A program made the position numbers and the translations under genes. Shown here in pieces: positions 1 through 6,508 of a DNA stretch of 8,359 nt (the stretch's first letter is position 1; every line of letters begins with the position of its first letter). The notes beneath the pieces were generated by a model. It did not search any database and was not told the DNA's origin. It worked only from the letters and a program-made list of their open reading frames with translations. Origin of the DNA: Clostridiales bacterium (lineage in GTDB: Bacteria; Bacillota; Clostridia; Tissierellales; Sedimentibacteraceae); contig DNNV01000122.1 in assembly GCA_003497505.1 (NCBI GenBank), forward strand, positions 1-8,359, in the 5' to 3' direction.

Positions 1-1085
1 TGGACAGGCTTAAGAGAAATACCGAAAAAATTATAGAAATGACGAGATTTAACGAAGATATTCTGAAAAGTATTCCTGCAGGGATTATCACCACGGATAA
101 GGACGGGCACCTTCTTTCTGTAAATGAAGCCGCAAAAAATCTGCTTCATGAAAACAGGAGAAAAAACCGTGATATTGATATAATGGAAACATTGCTGGAG
201 CAGTTGAGTGAAACACTGAAATCCAACAGGGTAATAAATAACATTCTCACATTTAATGATATAGAGGGAAATACAATTTATCTCGATGTTACAACATCAC
301 TTCTGAAGGGAAACGAAAGCTCGAAAGACGGAGCTATATGCAGCTTCAATGATATAAGCGACAGGAAAAAATTTGAGAAAAATATGGATTTGCTTGACAG
401 GCTGACATCCATAGGACAATTCGCGGCAGGCATTGCGCATGAAATAAGAAACCCCCTCACAGGAATGAAAACAAGCATACAGGTTTTAGAAAACAGAATG
501 TATAAAAATTATGACAGTTCAAACGAAAGATTGTTTAGCGGCGTGATACAGGAAATTGACAGGATAAATAATCTCATAAGCGGCCTGCTTAATTTTGCCA
601 AGCCCAGGGCATCCAAATTTGAAAAAACAAATCTTGAAGAGGTACTTGAAAATACCCTGACGCTGCTTGTAAATCATGCCGATGAAAATGACGTTGAAAT
701 AAAAGTGTCAGGATGTGAAAACGCAGAAGTGTGTGCAGACAAGGCACAAATGGAGCAGATTTTCTTAAATATAATTAAAAATTCAATCTCTGCAGTTGAG
801 CGGAGCGGATTAGTAACAGTTTGTTTTAGCAATAGCTTAAGGGAAGACGGAATGTATGTTACAGCAGAGTTTTATGATAATGGATGCGGAATACAGCTTA
901 AAGACATGCCCAAAATTTTCAATCCGTTTTTTACAACAAAAAGTCAGGGCACCGGATTGGGCCTGTCTGTTGTATATGAGCTTGTAAAAATTAATCACGG
1001 GAAAATAGATATTCAAAGCGTTGAAGGCGAAGGAACAAAGGTAAGAATAGATTTTCCTGCATACGGAGGTAAAGACTTTGAATAA
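1..1085 (+). CDS. NtrB-like PAS sensor histidine kinase, 5' end outside window
   Basis: Autophosphorylating sensor kinase, probable partner of the regulator directly downstream. The frame is open to the left edge (first full codon at 3) and encodes a charged, coil-like stretch before the first ATG at 39. That ATG has no Shine-Dalgarno, so it is probably internal and the N-terminal sensor or membrane part is missing. Counting from the ATG at 39: a PAS domain spans about 5-110 (SIPAGIITTD, later CSFNDISDRK). The HisKA dimerisation domain spans about 118-185, with phospho-acceptor His134 in AGIAHEIRNPL. The ATPase domain follows, with N box QIFLNIIKNS (240-249), G1 DNGCG (280-284), F box NPFFTTK (295-301) and G2 GTGLGL (304-309). 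All catalytic motifs are intact. The NtrB/AtoS/ZraS class is well supported by these motifs and by the sigma-54 partner; the signal is unknown. The stop overlaps the next gene by 8 nt. Confidence 0.93.
   Translation, partial: DRLKRNTEKIIEMTRFNEDILKSIPAGIITTDKDGHLLSVNEAAKNLLHENRRKNRDIDIMETLLEQLSETLKSNRVINNILTFNDIEGNTIYLDVTTSLLKGNESSKDGAICSFNDISDRKKFEKNMDLLDRLTSIGQFAAGIAHEIRNPLTGMKTSIQVLENRMYKNYDSSNERLFSGVIQEIDRINNLISGLLNFAKPRASKFEKTNLEEVLENTLTLLVNHADENDVEIKVSGCENAEVCADKAQMEQIFLNIIKNSISAVERSGLVTVCFSNSLREDGMYVTAEFYDNGCGIQLKDMPKIFNPFFTTKSQGTGLGLSVVYELVKINHGKIDIQSVEGEGTKVRIDFPAYGGKDFE
1065..1070 (+). promoter_or_regulatory. Ribosome binding site fixing the TTG start of the response regulator
   Basis: GGAGGT lies inside the end of the kinase gene, 7 nt before the TTG at 1078. 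It supports a non-ATG start and translational coupling across the 8-nt overlap. The reading frame begins naturally there (MNKSILIVDDEE), typical of a receiver domain N-terminus. Confidence 0.85.
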
Positions 1086-2463
1086 AAGCATATTGATTGT
1101 AGATGATGAAGAAATTATAAGAATGTCACTTGGAGAGGGTCTGAAGGACATGGGCTACAGGGTAAGTACAGCAGCTAACGGAGCCGAAGCTGAGGATAAG
1201 GTGAGAAAAGATAAGCCTGTGGCTGTATTTCTTGATATGCGGCTGTCAGGAGAAAACGGACTTGATGTTCTTGAAAAAATCAAAAAAGCAGAAAATGAGG
1301 CGGAAGTCATCATAATGACGGCTTACGGTGAAACACAGTCAGCTGTAAGGGCCATAAAGATGGGAGCCTTTGATTATATAAACAAGCCATTTGACCTTCA
1401 GGAGATAGATTTAATAATAAAAAAGGCCATAAAAAATGCTGAAATGCAGAAAAAGCTTTATATTTATGAAAAGGAAAAGCAGTCTCTGAATTCAGAGCTT
1501 ATGGGAGATCACCCTCTTATGAAGGCAGTAAAGAGGGATATAGATATATTGGCTAAAAATGACGAGGTTACAGCATTGATAAAGGGAGAATCGGGAACAG
1601 GGAAGGAAATTGTAGCAACGGCCATTCATGGCAACAGCATACGGAAAAACTCTCCTATGCTTAAAATAAACTGCGGTTCGATTCCCAAGCAGCTGTTGGA
1701 AAGCGAAATGTTCGGTTTTGAAAAGAATGCTTTTACTGGAGCAAATGAAAGAAAAAAAGGACTGATGGAGGTTGCTGACGGCGGAACAGTATTTTTGGAT
1801 GAAATAGGTGAGATGCCGATTGAGCTGCAGCCAAAGCTGCTGAGATTTATCGAGGAAAGAAAATTCAAGAGAGTCGGAGGGCTTGAGGATATTGAGGTAG
1901 ATATAAGAATAATAGCTGCCACCAATAAAAATCTTGAGGAAGCAATTCTAAAAAAGGAATTCAGGGAAGATTTATACTACAGGCTGAATGTGGTGCCCGT
2001 AGTATTGCCGCCGCTGAGAGAAAGAGGCGATGACATATTGATACTTACAGATAAGTTTCTTGAAGATTATAACCTTAAATTTCACAAGAAGATAAAGGGA
2101 TTCACGAAAAATGCCAAGGATGTTCTTATGGGGTACACATGGCGAGGCAATGTGAGAGAGCTTAAAAACATCGTGGAAAGAATTGTATTACTCACGGAAG
2201 AGGAATATATAGATGTAGATGACCTGCCGTTTGAAATCAGACAGAATGAGTATGGTATAGGAAATGAGCATGTTGAAGAATTTACGGCAGTAACGGGTGT
2301 CATTGAAAAAGGATTTTCACTTGAAAAACAAATTGAAAAGATGGAAATATACTATATGACTCAGGCTCTGAAAAAATGTGGAAACAATTATTCAAAAGCA
2401 TCTGAGATGCTGGGGATAACCAGATTCTCATTCAAAAGAAGAGTGGAAAAGTATTTTCAATAA
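1078..2463 (+). CDS. NtrC-family sigma-54-dependent response regulator
   Basis: Enhancer-binding activator that uses ATP hydrolysis to open sigma-54 RNA polymerase promoters after phosphorylation by the upstream kinase. The 461 residues show the standard three domains. The receiver (about 3-120) has acidic residues D9/D10, phospho-acceptor D53 (FLDMRLSG), T81 and K103. The AAA+ domain (about 140-375) has Walker A GESGTGKE (170-177), Walker B GGTVFLDEIGE (D241, E242), PPLRERGDD with the arginine-finger region (311-319) and sensor II GNVREL (357-362). A Fis-type HTH closes the protein (about 430-460, NNYSKASEMLGITRF). Two departures from consensus are visible: the sigma-54 contact loop reads NAFTGA (217-222) instead of GAFTGA, and WPGNVREL reads WRGNVREL. 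The start is TTG with GGAGGT upstream. A sigma-54 promoter and tandem dyads lie just downstream, so the 5-oxoprolinase operon is the likely target (inference). Confidence 0.95.
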   Translation: MNKSILIVDDEEIIRMSLGEGLKDMGYRVSTAANGAEAEDKVRKDKPVAVFLDMRLSGENGLDVLEKIKKAENEAEVIIMTAYGETQSAVRAIKMGAFDYINKPFDLQEIDLIIKKAIKNAEMQKKLYIYEKEKQSLNSELMGDHPLMKAVKRDIDILAKNDEVTALIKGESGTGKEIVATAIHGNSIRKNSPMLKINCGSIPKQLLESEMFGFEKNAFTGANERKKGLMEVADGGTVFLDEIGEMPIELQPKLLRFIEERKFKRVGGLEDIEVDIRIIAATNKNLEEAILKKEFREDLYYRLNVVPVVLPPLRERGDDILILTDKFLEDYNLKFHKKIKGFTKNAKDVLMGYTWRGNVRELKNIVERIVLLTEEEYIDVDDLPFEIRQNEYGIGNEHVEEFTAVTGVIEKGFSLEKQIEKMEIYYMTQALKKCGNNYSKASEMLGITRFSFKRRVEKYFQ

Positions 2464-2473
2464 ATGTGTTAGC

Positions 2474-2513
2474 GAGCGGTTTGCAGCAAATGTGCGGAAT
2501 CGCTCTTTATTTT
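2474..2513 (+). terminator. Probable intrinsic terminator after the regulator gene
   Basis: GAGCGGTTT (2474-2482) pairs with GAATCGCTC (2497-2505), with two G-U pairs and a 14-nt loop, followed by TTTATTTT. It starts 11 nt after the stop codon. The downstream arm overlaps the first copy of the tandem repeat, so the same DNA may also be an activator site. The 14-bp palindrome at 2514-2527, followed by six Ts, could act as a second weaker terminator. Confidence 0.55.
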
Positions 2514-2534
2514 GTGCGTATACGCACTTTTTTA
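2491..2534 (+). repeat. Two adjacent 22-bp repeats, candidate enhancer sites for the NtrC-like regulator
   Basis: The 22-bp units at 2491-2512 and 2513-2534 match at 16 of 22 positions. Each begins TGTGCG-N4-CGC; the second contains the perfect 14-bp palindrome GTGCGTATACGCAC (2514-2527). The 22-bp phasing equals about two helical turns, so dimers bound at both would sit on one DNA face. The dyad centres lie about 116 and 94 bp upstream of the start inferred from the -24/-12 promoter, a normal distance for sigma-54 enhancers. Assignment to this regulator is inference from position; the T-rich 3' parts could instead mean terminators. Confidence 0.6.
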
Positions 2535-2586
2535 TTTTCTTACACTAATAAAAGGTTGGAAATCAGGCTGTTTAAACGATAAAGTG

Positions 2587-2603
2587 TTGGCATGTAAGTT
2601 GCA
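2587..2603 (+). promoter_or_regulatory. Sigma-54 (-24/-12) promoter of the 5-oxoprolinase operon
   Basis: TTGGCATGTAAGTTGCA matches the sigma-54 consensus TTGGCACG-N4-TTGCA except C to T at one position. The invariant GG (2589-2590) and GC (2601-2602) are separated by exactly 10 nt. Transcription would start near 2614, giving a leader of about 23 nt that carries GGAGG at 2626-2630 before the ATG at 2637. An NtrC-type activator gene lies immediately upstream, which agrees with the call. Confidence 0.85.
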
Positions 2604-2636
2604 ACGATAATTATAAATAAATATTGGAGGTTAATT

Positions 2637-3407
2637 ATGTACAAGGTTGATTTAAACAGCGACTTGGGAGAAAGCTTCGGAAATTATAAACTGGGCATGG
2701 ACGAGGATGTATTGAGGTACATATCGTCTGCGAACATTGCCTGCGGGTGGCATGCAGGCGACCCGCTGGTGATGGATAAGACGGTTGAAGCAGCTTATAA
2801 GGCAAATGTAAGCATAGGGAGCCATCCTGGATTTCCAGACTTAATGGGATTCGGAAGACGTGAAATTAATGTGACAAAAGAAGAGGCTAAGACATACGTA
2901 AAATATCAGATAGGCGCATTATGGGCATTTATGCAAAAAAGAGGCATTAAAATGCAGCATGTTAAACCTCACGGCGGACTTTACAACATGGCTGCCAAGG
3001 ATCCGGTACTTGCAAAGGCAATAGCTGAAGCAATCTATGAGACCGACAAGGATTTGATTTTAATGGGACTTGCAAACAGCGAATTGACAAAAGCCGGTGT
3101 AGAAGCAGGGCTTAGGGTTGCAAATGAAGTTTTTGCTGACAGGGCATACAATCCTGATGGAACACTGGTTTCGCGAAAATTGGAAGGCTCTATGATACAT
3201 GACAAAACACTGGCAATATCAAGGGTTATAAGAATGGTTAAGGAAAAAAAGGTGGAGGCTATTAACGGTGAAGATATAGACATAAATGCAGATTCAATCT
3301 GTGTACATGGAGATAATCCCATGGCGGTTGAATTTGTGAATACCATCAGGACAGCCCTTGAGTCAGAAGGAATTATAATAGCACCTATAAAAGATTTTTT
3401 GCTATAA
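2637..3407 (+). CDS. pxpA: 5-oxoprolinase subunit A (LamB/YcsF family)
   Basis: Subunit of the ATP-dependent prokaryotic 5-oxoprolinase PxpABC, a cytoplasmic complex that opens 5-oxo-L-proline (pyroglutamate) to L-glutamate. The 256-residue length is normal for the family. Family signatures run end to end: [11 protein letters not shown] (5-15), [13 protein letters not shown] (31-43), [15 protein letters not shown] (61-75), VKPHGGLYN (109-117), FADRAY (166-171) and CVHGD (222-226). The conserved Asp, His and Lys residues sit in these blocks, as expected for this TIM-barrel-like deacetylase-related fold. The ATG is preceded by GGAGG at 6 nt spacing. It is the first gene after the sigma-54 promoter and is followed after 33 nt by the transporter. 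The presence of pxpB and pxpC downstream makes the assignment firm. Confidence 0.95.
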   Translation: MYKVDLNSDLGESFGNYKLGMDEDVLRYISSANIACGWHAGDPLVMDKTVEAAYKANVSIGSHPGFPDLMGFGRREINVTKEEAKTYVKYQIGALWAFMQKRGIKMQHVKPHGGLYNMAAKDPVLAKAIAEAIYETDKDLILMGLANSELTKAGVEAGLRVANEVFADRAYNPDGTLVSRKLEGSMIHDKTLAISRVIRMVKEKKVEAINGEDIDINADSICVHGDNPMAVEFVNTIRTALESEGIIIAPIKDFLL

Positions 3408-3426
3408 AACTATAATAAAAAAATTA

Positions 3427-3434
3427 AAAGGAGA
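3427..3434 (+). promoter_or_regulatory. Ribosome binding site that selects the transporter start at 3441
   Basis: AAAGGAGA ends directly before an ATG at 3435, leaving almost no spacing for it, but lies 7 nt before the in-frame ATG at 3441. The second ATG is therefore the better start; the protein loses only two residues. Confidence 0.8.
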
Positions 3435-3440
3435 ATGGTT

Positions 3441-4667
3441 ATGGCAAGTAACGGAACTGAAAATAAAGAAGTTAAAAAGAGCACTAATAAAAATGAAATG
3501 TCAATTTTGATAGGAGCGGCGTTTTTGATGGCAACATCCGCCATAGGTCCCGGTTTTATGACGCAGACGGCTACGTTTACGCAGAGCCTCGGTGCAACGT
3601 TCGGATTTGTAATACTTGTTTCGGTAATTCTTTCTTATATAGCTCAAATTAATGTGTGGAGAGTAATAGCGGTATCCAAGCTTCGAGGACAGGACATAGC
3701 AAATAAAGTTTTGCCCGGACTCGGATATGTAATAGCATTTCTCGTAGCAATGGGAGGTCTGGCATTTAATATCGGAAATGTCGGAGGTGCAGCCTTGGGA
3801 ATTAATGTGCTCTTTGGAATAGATGTTAAGATTGCCGCTGCAGTAGGCGGTGTAATAGGAATTGTAATTTTTGCGTCCAAGACAGTGGGAGCGGCGATGG
3901 ACAGATTTACTAAAGTTTTGGGAGCAGTAATGCTTGTGCTGATAGCTTATGTCGCAATCGTATCTAATCCGCCGATGGGGCAGGCATTAAAAGAGACTGT
4001 GATGCCATCACAGTTTCCCGCTCTTGCAATACTGACACTGGTCGGCGGAACGGTCGGCGGATACATTACATTTTCCGGAGGACATAGATTGGTTGATGCA
4101 GGAATAACCGGTGAAGAGAATATAAGTCAGGTTAACAAATCAGCTGTTATGGGAATAGGAGTAGCTGCTGTTGTGCGAGTATTTTTGTTCTTAGCTACAC
4201 TCGGAGTCGTATATGCGGGCAATGTTCTTGATGCGGGTAATCCACCGGCATCTACATTCCAGATAGCGGCAGGCACATTGGGATACAAAATATTTGGAAT
4301 AGTATTTTGTGCCGCTGCGCTTACTTCTATTGTAGGAGCGGCATATACCTCGGTTTCATTCTTAAAGACCTTGTTTCCTTTTGTAAATAAAAATGAAAAC
4401 AAGGTTATAATAGGCTTCATTGCAGTTTCAACCTTAATATTCATATTGGTCGGACAGCCTGCGAAGGTTTTGGTTATAGTAGGATCGCTTAACGGGCTGA
4501 TTTTGCCAATAACATTGTCAACTATGCTGGTTGCCAGCAAAAAGGTAAACATTATTGGAAATTACAAGCACTCCAATATTCTGTTTATTCTAGGATGGAT
4601 AGTTGTAATTATAACTGCAATATTGGGAGCGAGATCTCTTACAGGAATTGCGGCACTGTGGAAATAA
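3441..4667 (+). CDS. NRAMP-family membrane transporter without canonical metal ligands (YcsG-like)
   Basis: Integral membrane protein of 408 residues with a short hydrophilic N-terminus (1-20) and about 11 hydrophobic segments (roughly 21-40, 52-72, 95-118, 131-148, 158-175, 193-212, 236-259, 278-303, 322-338, 341-364, 378-397). The start of helix 1, IGPGF (35-39), is typical of NRAMP proteins. The metal-binding DPGN signature that should follow is absent: aligning from IGPGF, its Asp and Asn fall on T47 and L50. Helix 6 reads GGYITFSGGHRLVDAG instead of the usual MPH-containing segment. Mn/Fe transport is therefore unlikely by the established NRAMP mechanism. NRAMP-like genes accompany pxpA homologues elsewhere (Bacillus ycsF-ycsG). 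I infer uptake of 5-oxoproline or a related substrate, but the sequence does not show which. Its place between pxpA and pxpB in one operon supports a link to that pathway. Confidence 0.85.
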   Translation: MASNGTENKEVKKSTNKNEMSILIGAAFLMATSAIGPGFMTQTATFTQSLGATFGFVILVSVILSYIAQINVWRVIAVSKLRGQDIANKVLPGLGYVIAFLVAMGGLAFNIGNVGGAALGINVLFGIDVKIAAAVGGVIGIVIFASKTVGAAMDRFTKVLGAVMLVLIAYVAIVSNPPMGQALKETVMPSQFPALAILTLVGGTVGGYITFSGGHRLVDAGITGEENISQVNKSAVMGIGVAAVVRVFLFLATLGVVYAGNVLDAGNPPASTFQIAAGTLGYKIFGIVFCAAALTSIVGAAYTSVSFLKTLFPFVNKNENKVIIGFIAVSTLIFILVGQPAKVLVIVGSLNGLILPITLSTMLVASKKVNIIGNYKHSNILFILGWIVVIITAILGARSLTGIAALWK

Positions 4668-4682
4668 GGAAAAGAGGTTGTT

Positions 4683-5429
4683 ATGTACAAAAAAATAAAG
4701 TACTTGCCATTAGGTGACAAGGCCTTAGTCATGGAATTTGGCAATGAAATTTCAAAAGATATAAATGCTAAAATCCGAAATGTAATGAGACAGCTTTCAG
4801 AAGTTGAAATATTCGGAATTGAGGAGCTTCTTCCCACATACAGGTCAATAATGATTATGTATGAGCCTTTGAAAATTGAATATGAAAACCTAGTTTCAAA
4901 GCTTGAAATGCTCAGCGACACTAAAGCGGAAAATGGTGAGGAGGAAATAAGAATTGTTGAAATCCCTACCCTGTACGGAAATGAATACGGTCCTGACATA
5001 GAATATGTTGCTGATCATAACCATATTACTGTGGACGAAGTTATAAAAATCCACACAGGTACCGACTACCTCGTCTATATGCTTGGATTTACACCGGGTT
5101 TCACATATCTCGGAGGCATGAGTGAAAAAATTGCGACACCCAGACTTCCTTCACCGAGAACAGCTATTCCGGCAGGCTCGGTGGGAATAGCCGGTTCACA
5201 GACGGGGATGTATCCTTCTGAAACTCCGGGAGGCTGGCAGCTTATAGGCAGGACGCCTGTCAAGCTGTATGATCCGGAAAGTGAGCCTCCTGTACTGCTT
5301 AATGCAGGTGATTATGTCAGGTATGTTTCGGTAAATCAGCAGGAATATGACGAAATACAAAGGATGGTTAAGGAAGGCCGCTATGAGATAAAAATAATTA
5401 TTACCGGAGGGAGTGAGCTTCGTGAGTAA
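4683..5429 (+). CDS. pxpB: 5-oxoprolinase subunit B (KipI/AHS1 family)
   Basis: Second subunit of PxpABC, related to Bacillus KipI and to the N-terminal part of allophanate-hydrolase-like fusions. The 248 residues are the normal stand-alone size. The N-terminal domain (about 5-80) opens with YLPLGDKALVMEFG. The C-terminal cyclophilin-like domain (about 88-240) carries the strong block GFTPGFTYLGGM (135-146), then PRLPSPRTAIPAGSVGIAG (153-171), QTGMYPSETPGGW (173-185) and LIGRTP (187-192). AGAGG lies shortly before the ATG. The gap from the transporter is 15 nt and the 3' end overlaps pxpC by 8 nt, implying co-translation. KipI proteins bind the dimerisation domain of a histidine kinase in Bacillus; whether this one touches the kinase encoded at the left of the window is speculation. 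Confidence 0.94.
   Translation: MYKKIKYLPLGDKALVMEFGNEISKDINAKIRNVMRQLSEVEIFGIEELLPTYRSIMIMYEPLKIEYENLVSKLEMLSDTKAENGEEEIRIVEIPTLYGNEYGPDIEYVADHNHITVDEVIKIHTGTDYLVYMLGFTPGFTYLGGMSEKIATPRLPSPRTAIPAGSVGIAGSQTGMYPSETPGGWQLIGRTPVKLYDPESEPPVLLNAGDYVRYVSVNQQEYDEIQRMVKEGRYEIKIIITGGSELRE
5406..5413 (+). promoter_or_regulatory. Ribosome binding site of pxpC favouring the GTG at 5422
   Basis: GGAGGGAG sits inside the end of pxpB. It abuts a possible GTG at 5413 but is 8 nt before the in-frame GTG at 5422, so 5422 is preferred. The resulting overlap, GTGAGTAA, is 8 nt, the same length as the overlap between kinase and regulator. Confidence 0.7.
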
Positions 5430-6462
5430 CATAAAGGTATTGAAAGCAGGATTTTTCACAACGGTCCAGGATACGGGACGCATAGGCTATCAAAAATTTG
5501 GAATGCCTGTTGCAGGAGTTATGGACAGCTTTTCATACAGAGTAGCAAACTGCCTTGTGGGAAATGATGAGAAGGAAGCGGTTCTCGAGGCTGCCTTTTT
5601 AGGGCCTGAGCTGGAATTCCAAGAAGGAATGGTTGTTGCCATAACAGGTGCGGATATGAGACCAAGGCTGAACGGAAAAGAAATTCCTATGTGGGAAAGC
5701 TTTAAGGCCGCAAAGGGTGATAAGCTGTCCCTCGGAGGAATTGTGAAGGGATTAAGAACATATATAGCCTTTGGCGGAGAAATATGTGTTGAAGAAGTGA
5801 ATAACAGCAAATCTACATTTGTTAAGTCAGGAATAGGCGGATATAAAGGAAGGAAGCTCATGGATAATGATGCTCTTGCGATAAAAGTATCAGCGGCAGC
5901 AGTTCCGGGCAGGAGAATGGAACAGAAATATATTCCAGAATATAAGCCCCGAAATAAAATAAGGGCAGTCCTAGGTCCGCAGGACGATTATTTCACAGAA
6001 GAAGGGATAAATGCATTTTTCAGTCCTTACGGCTACAAGATAACAAAGGAAGCGGACAGAATGGGATACAGGCTTGAAGGAGAAGCAATTGCACACAAGG
6101 ATAAGGCAGACATTATTTCCGACGGTGCGACCTTCGGAGCTGTGCAGGTTCCGGCCAACGGTCAGCCCATCATACTTATGGCGGACAGACAGACAACAGG
6201 AGGGTATACAAAAATTGCTGCCGTAATTTCAACAGATTTACCTGTTCTTGCACAGATGAGCCCAGGAAATGAAATTATATTTGAAAAGGTGACATTGCAG
6301 GAAGCTCACGTTATATATCGGGAGTACGAAAGAAAATTTGCAGAAATTAAAGCACAGATTTGTTCTTCTTATAAAAAATATGAATTCATAGGGCCCTCAA
6401 AAAAAATGAGACTAATTGTAAACGGTATTGAATATATGGCGGATGTCCAAAGAATTGAATAA
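5422..6462 (+). CDS. pxpC: 5-oxoprolinase subunit C (KipA/AHS2 family)
   Basis: Third subunit of PxpABC; such proteins are often labelled biotin-dependent carboxyltransferases because their domain is shared with urea carboxylase. From the preferred GTG start the product has 346 residues. Family blocks are TVQDTGRIGYQKFGMPVAG (14-32, with MDSFSYRVAN to 43), LEAAFLGPELEF (55-66), ITGADM (74-79), AFGGE (116-120), GPQDDYF (185-191), DRMGYRLEG (212-220), SDGATFGAVQVPANGQPI (233-250), ADRQTTGGY (254-262) and a final MSPGNEIIF (279-287). Residues 327-346 (KKMRLIVNGIEYMADVQRIE) form a tail that resembles the first strands of a biotinyl carrier domain without the biotinylated MKM motif. It is the last gene of the operon and is followed 5 nt later by a GC-rich hairpin. 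Function follows from its partners pxpA and pxpB. Confidence 0.94.
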   Translation: MSNIKVLKAGFFTTVQDTGRIGYQKFGMPVAGVMDSFSYRVANCLVGNDEKEAVLEAAFLGPELEFQEGMVVAITGADMRPRLNGKEIPMWESFKAAKGDKLSLGGIVKGLRTYIAFGGEICVEEVNNSKSTFVKSGIGGYKGRKLMDNDALAIKVSAAAVPGRRMEQKYIPEYKPRNKIRAVLGPQDDYFTEEGINAFFSPYGYKITKEADRMGYRLEGEAIAHKDKADIISDGATFGAVQVPANGQPIILMADRQTTGGYTKIAAVISTDLPVLAQMSPGNEIIFEKVTLQEAHVIYREYERKFAEIKAQICSSYKKYEFIGPSKKMRLIVNGIEYMADVQRIE

Positions 6463-6467
6463 TAAGG

Positions 6468-6489
6468 GCGGGGCTTGCAAAAGCCCCGC
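6468..6489 (+). terminator. GC-rich hairpin between convergent genes
   Basis: GCGGGGCTT (6468-6476) and AAGCCCCGC (6481-6489) form a perfect 9-bp stem with a GCAA tetraloop. It lies in the 46-bp gap between pxpC and the convergent gene, so it probably stops transcription from both sides. Neither flank carries a good T-run (GTCACTTTC on the plus side, CCTTATTATTC on the minus side), so efficiency is uncertain. Confidence 0.7.
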
Positions 6490-6508
6490 GTCACTTTCTA
6501 GAGCCTGC

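Noticed and set aside
39..41. ATG at 39 as the true start of the histidine kinase
   Set aside because: No Shine-Dalgarno precedes it, and the frame is open upstream to the window edge with a plausible coil sequence.
2570..2577. GTTTAAAC palindrome between the repeats and the sigma-54 promoter
   Set aside because: Eight bases of AT-rich palindrome with no second copy or phasing to other elements; probably chance.
3435..3437. ATG at 3435 as the transporter start
   Set aside because: The GGAG core is only 1 nt away; the in-frame ATG at 3441 has correct 7-nt spacing.
4127..4999. Two minus-strand frames of about 140 codons opposite the transporter and pxpB
   Set aside because: They are antisense shadows of well-supported genes, with low-complexity composition and no family motif.
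5413..5415. GTG at 5413 as the pxpC start
   Set aside because: It overlaps the ribosome binding site itself; GTG at 5422 has proper spacing and gives the typical N-terminus.
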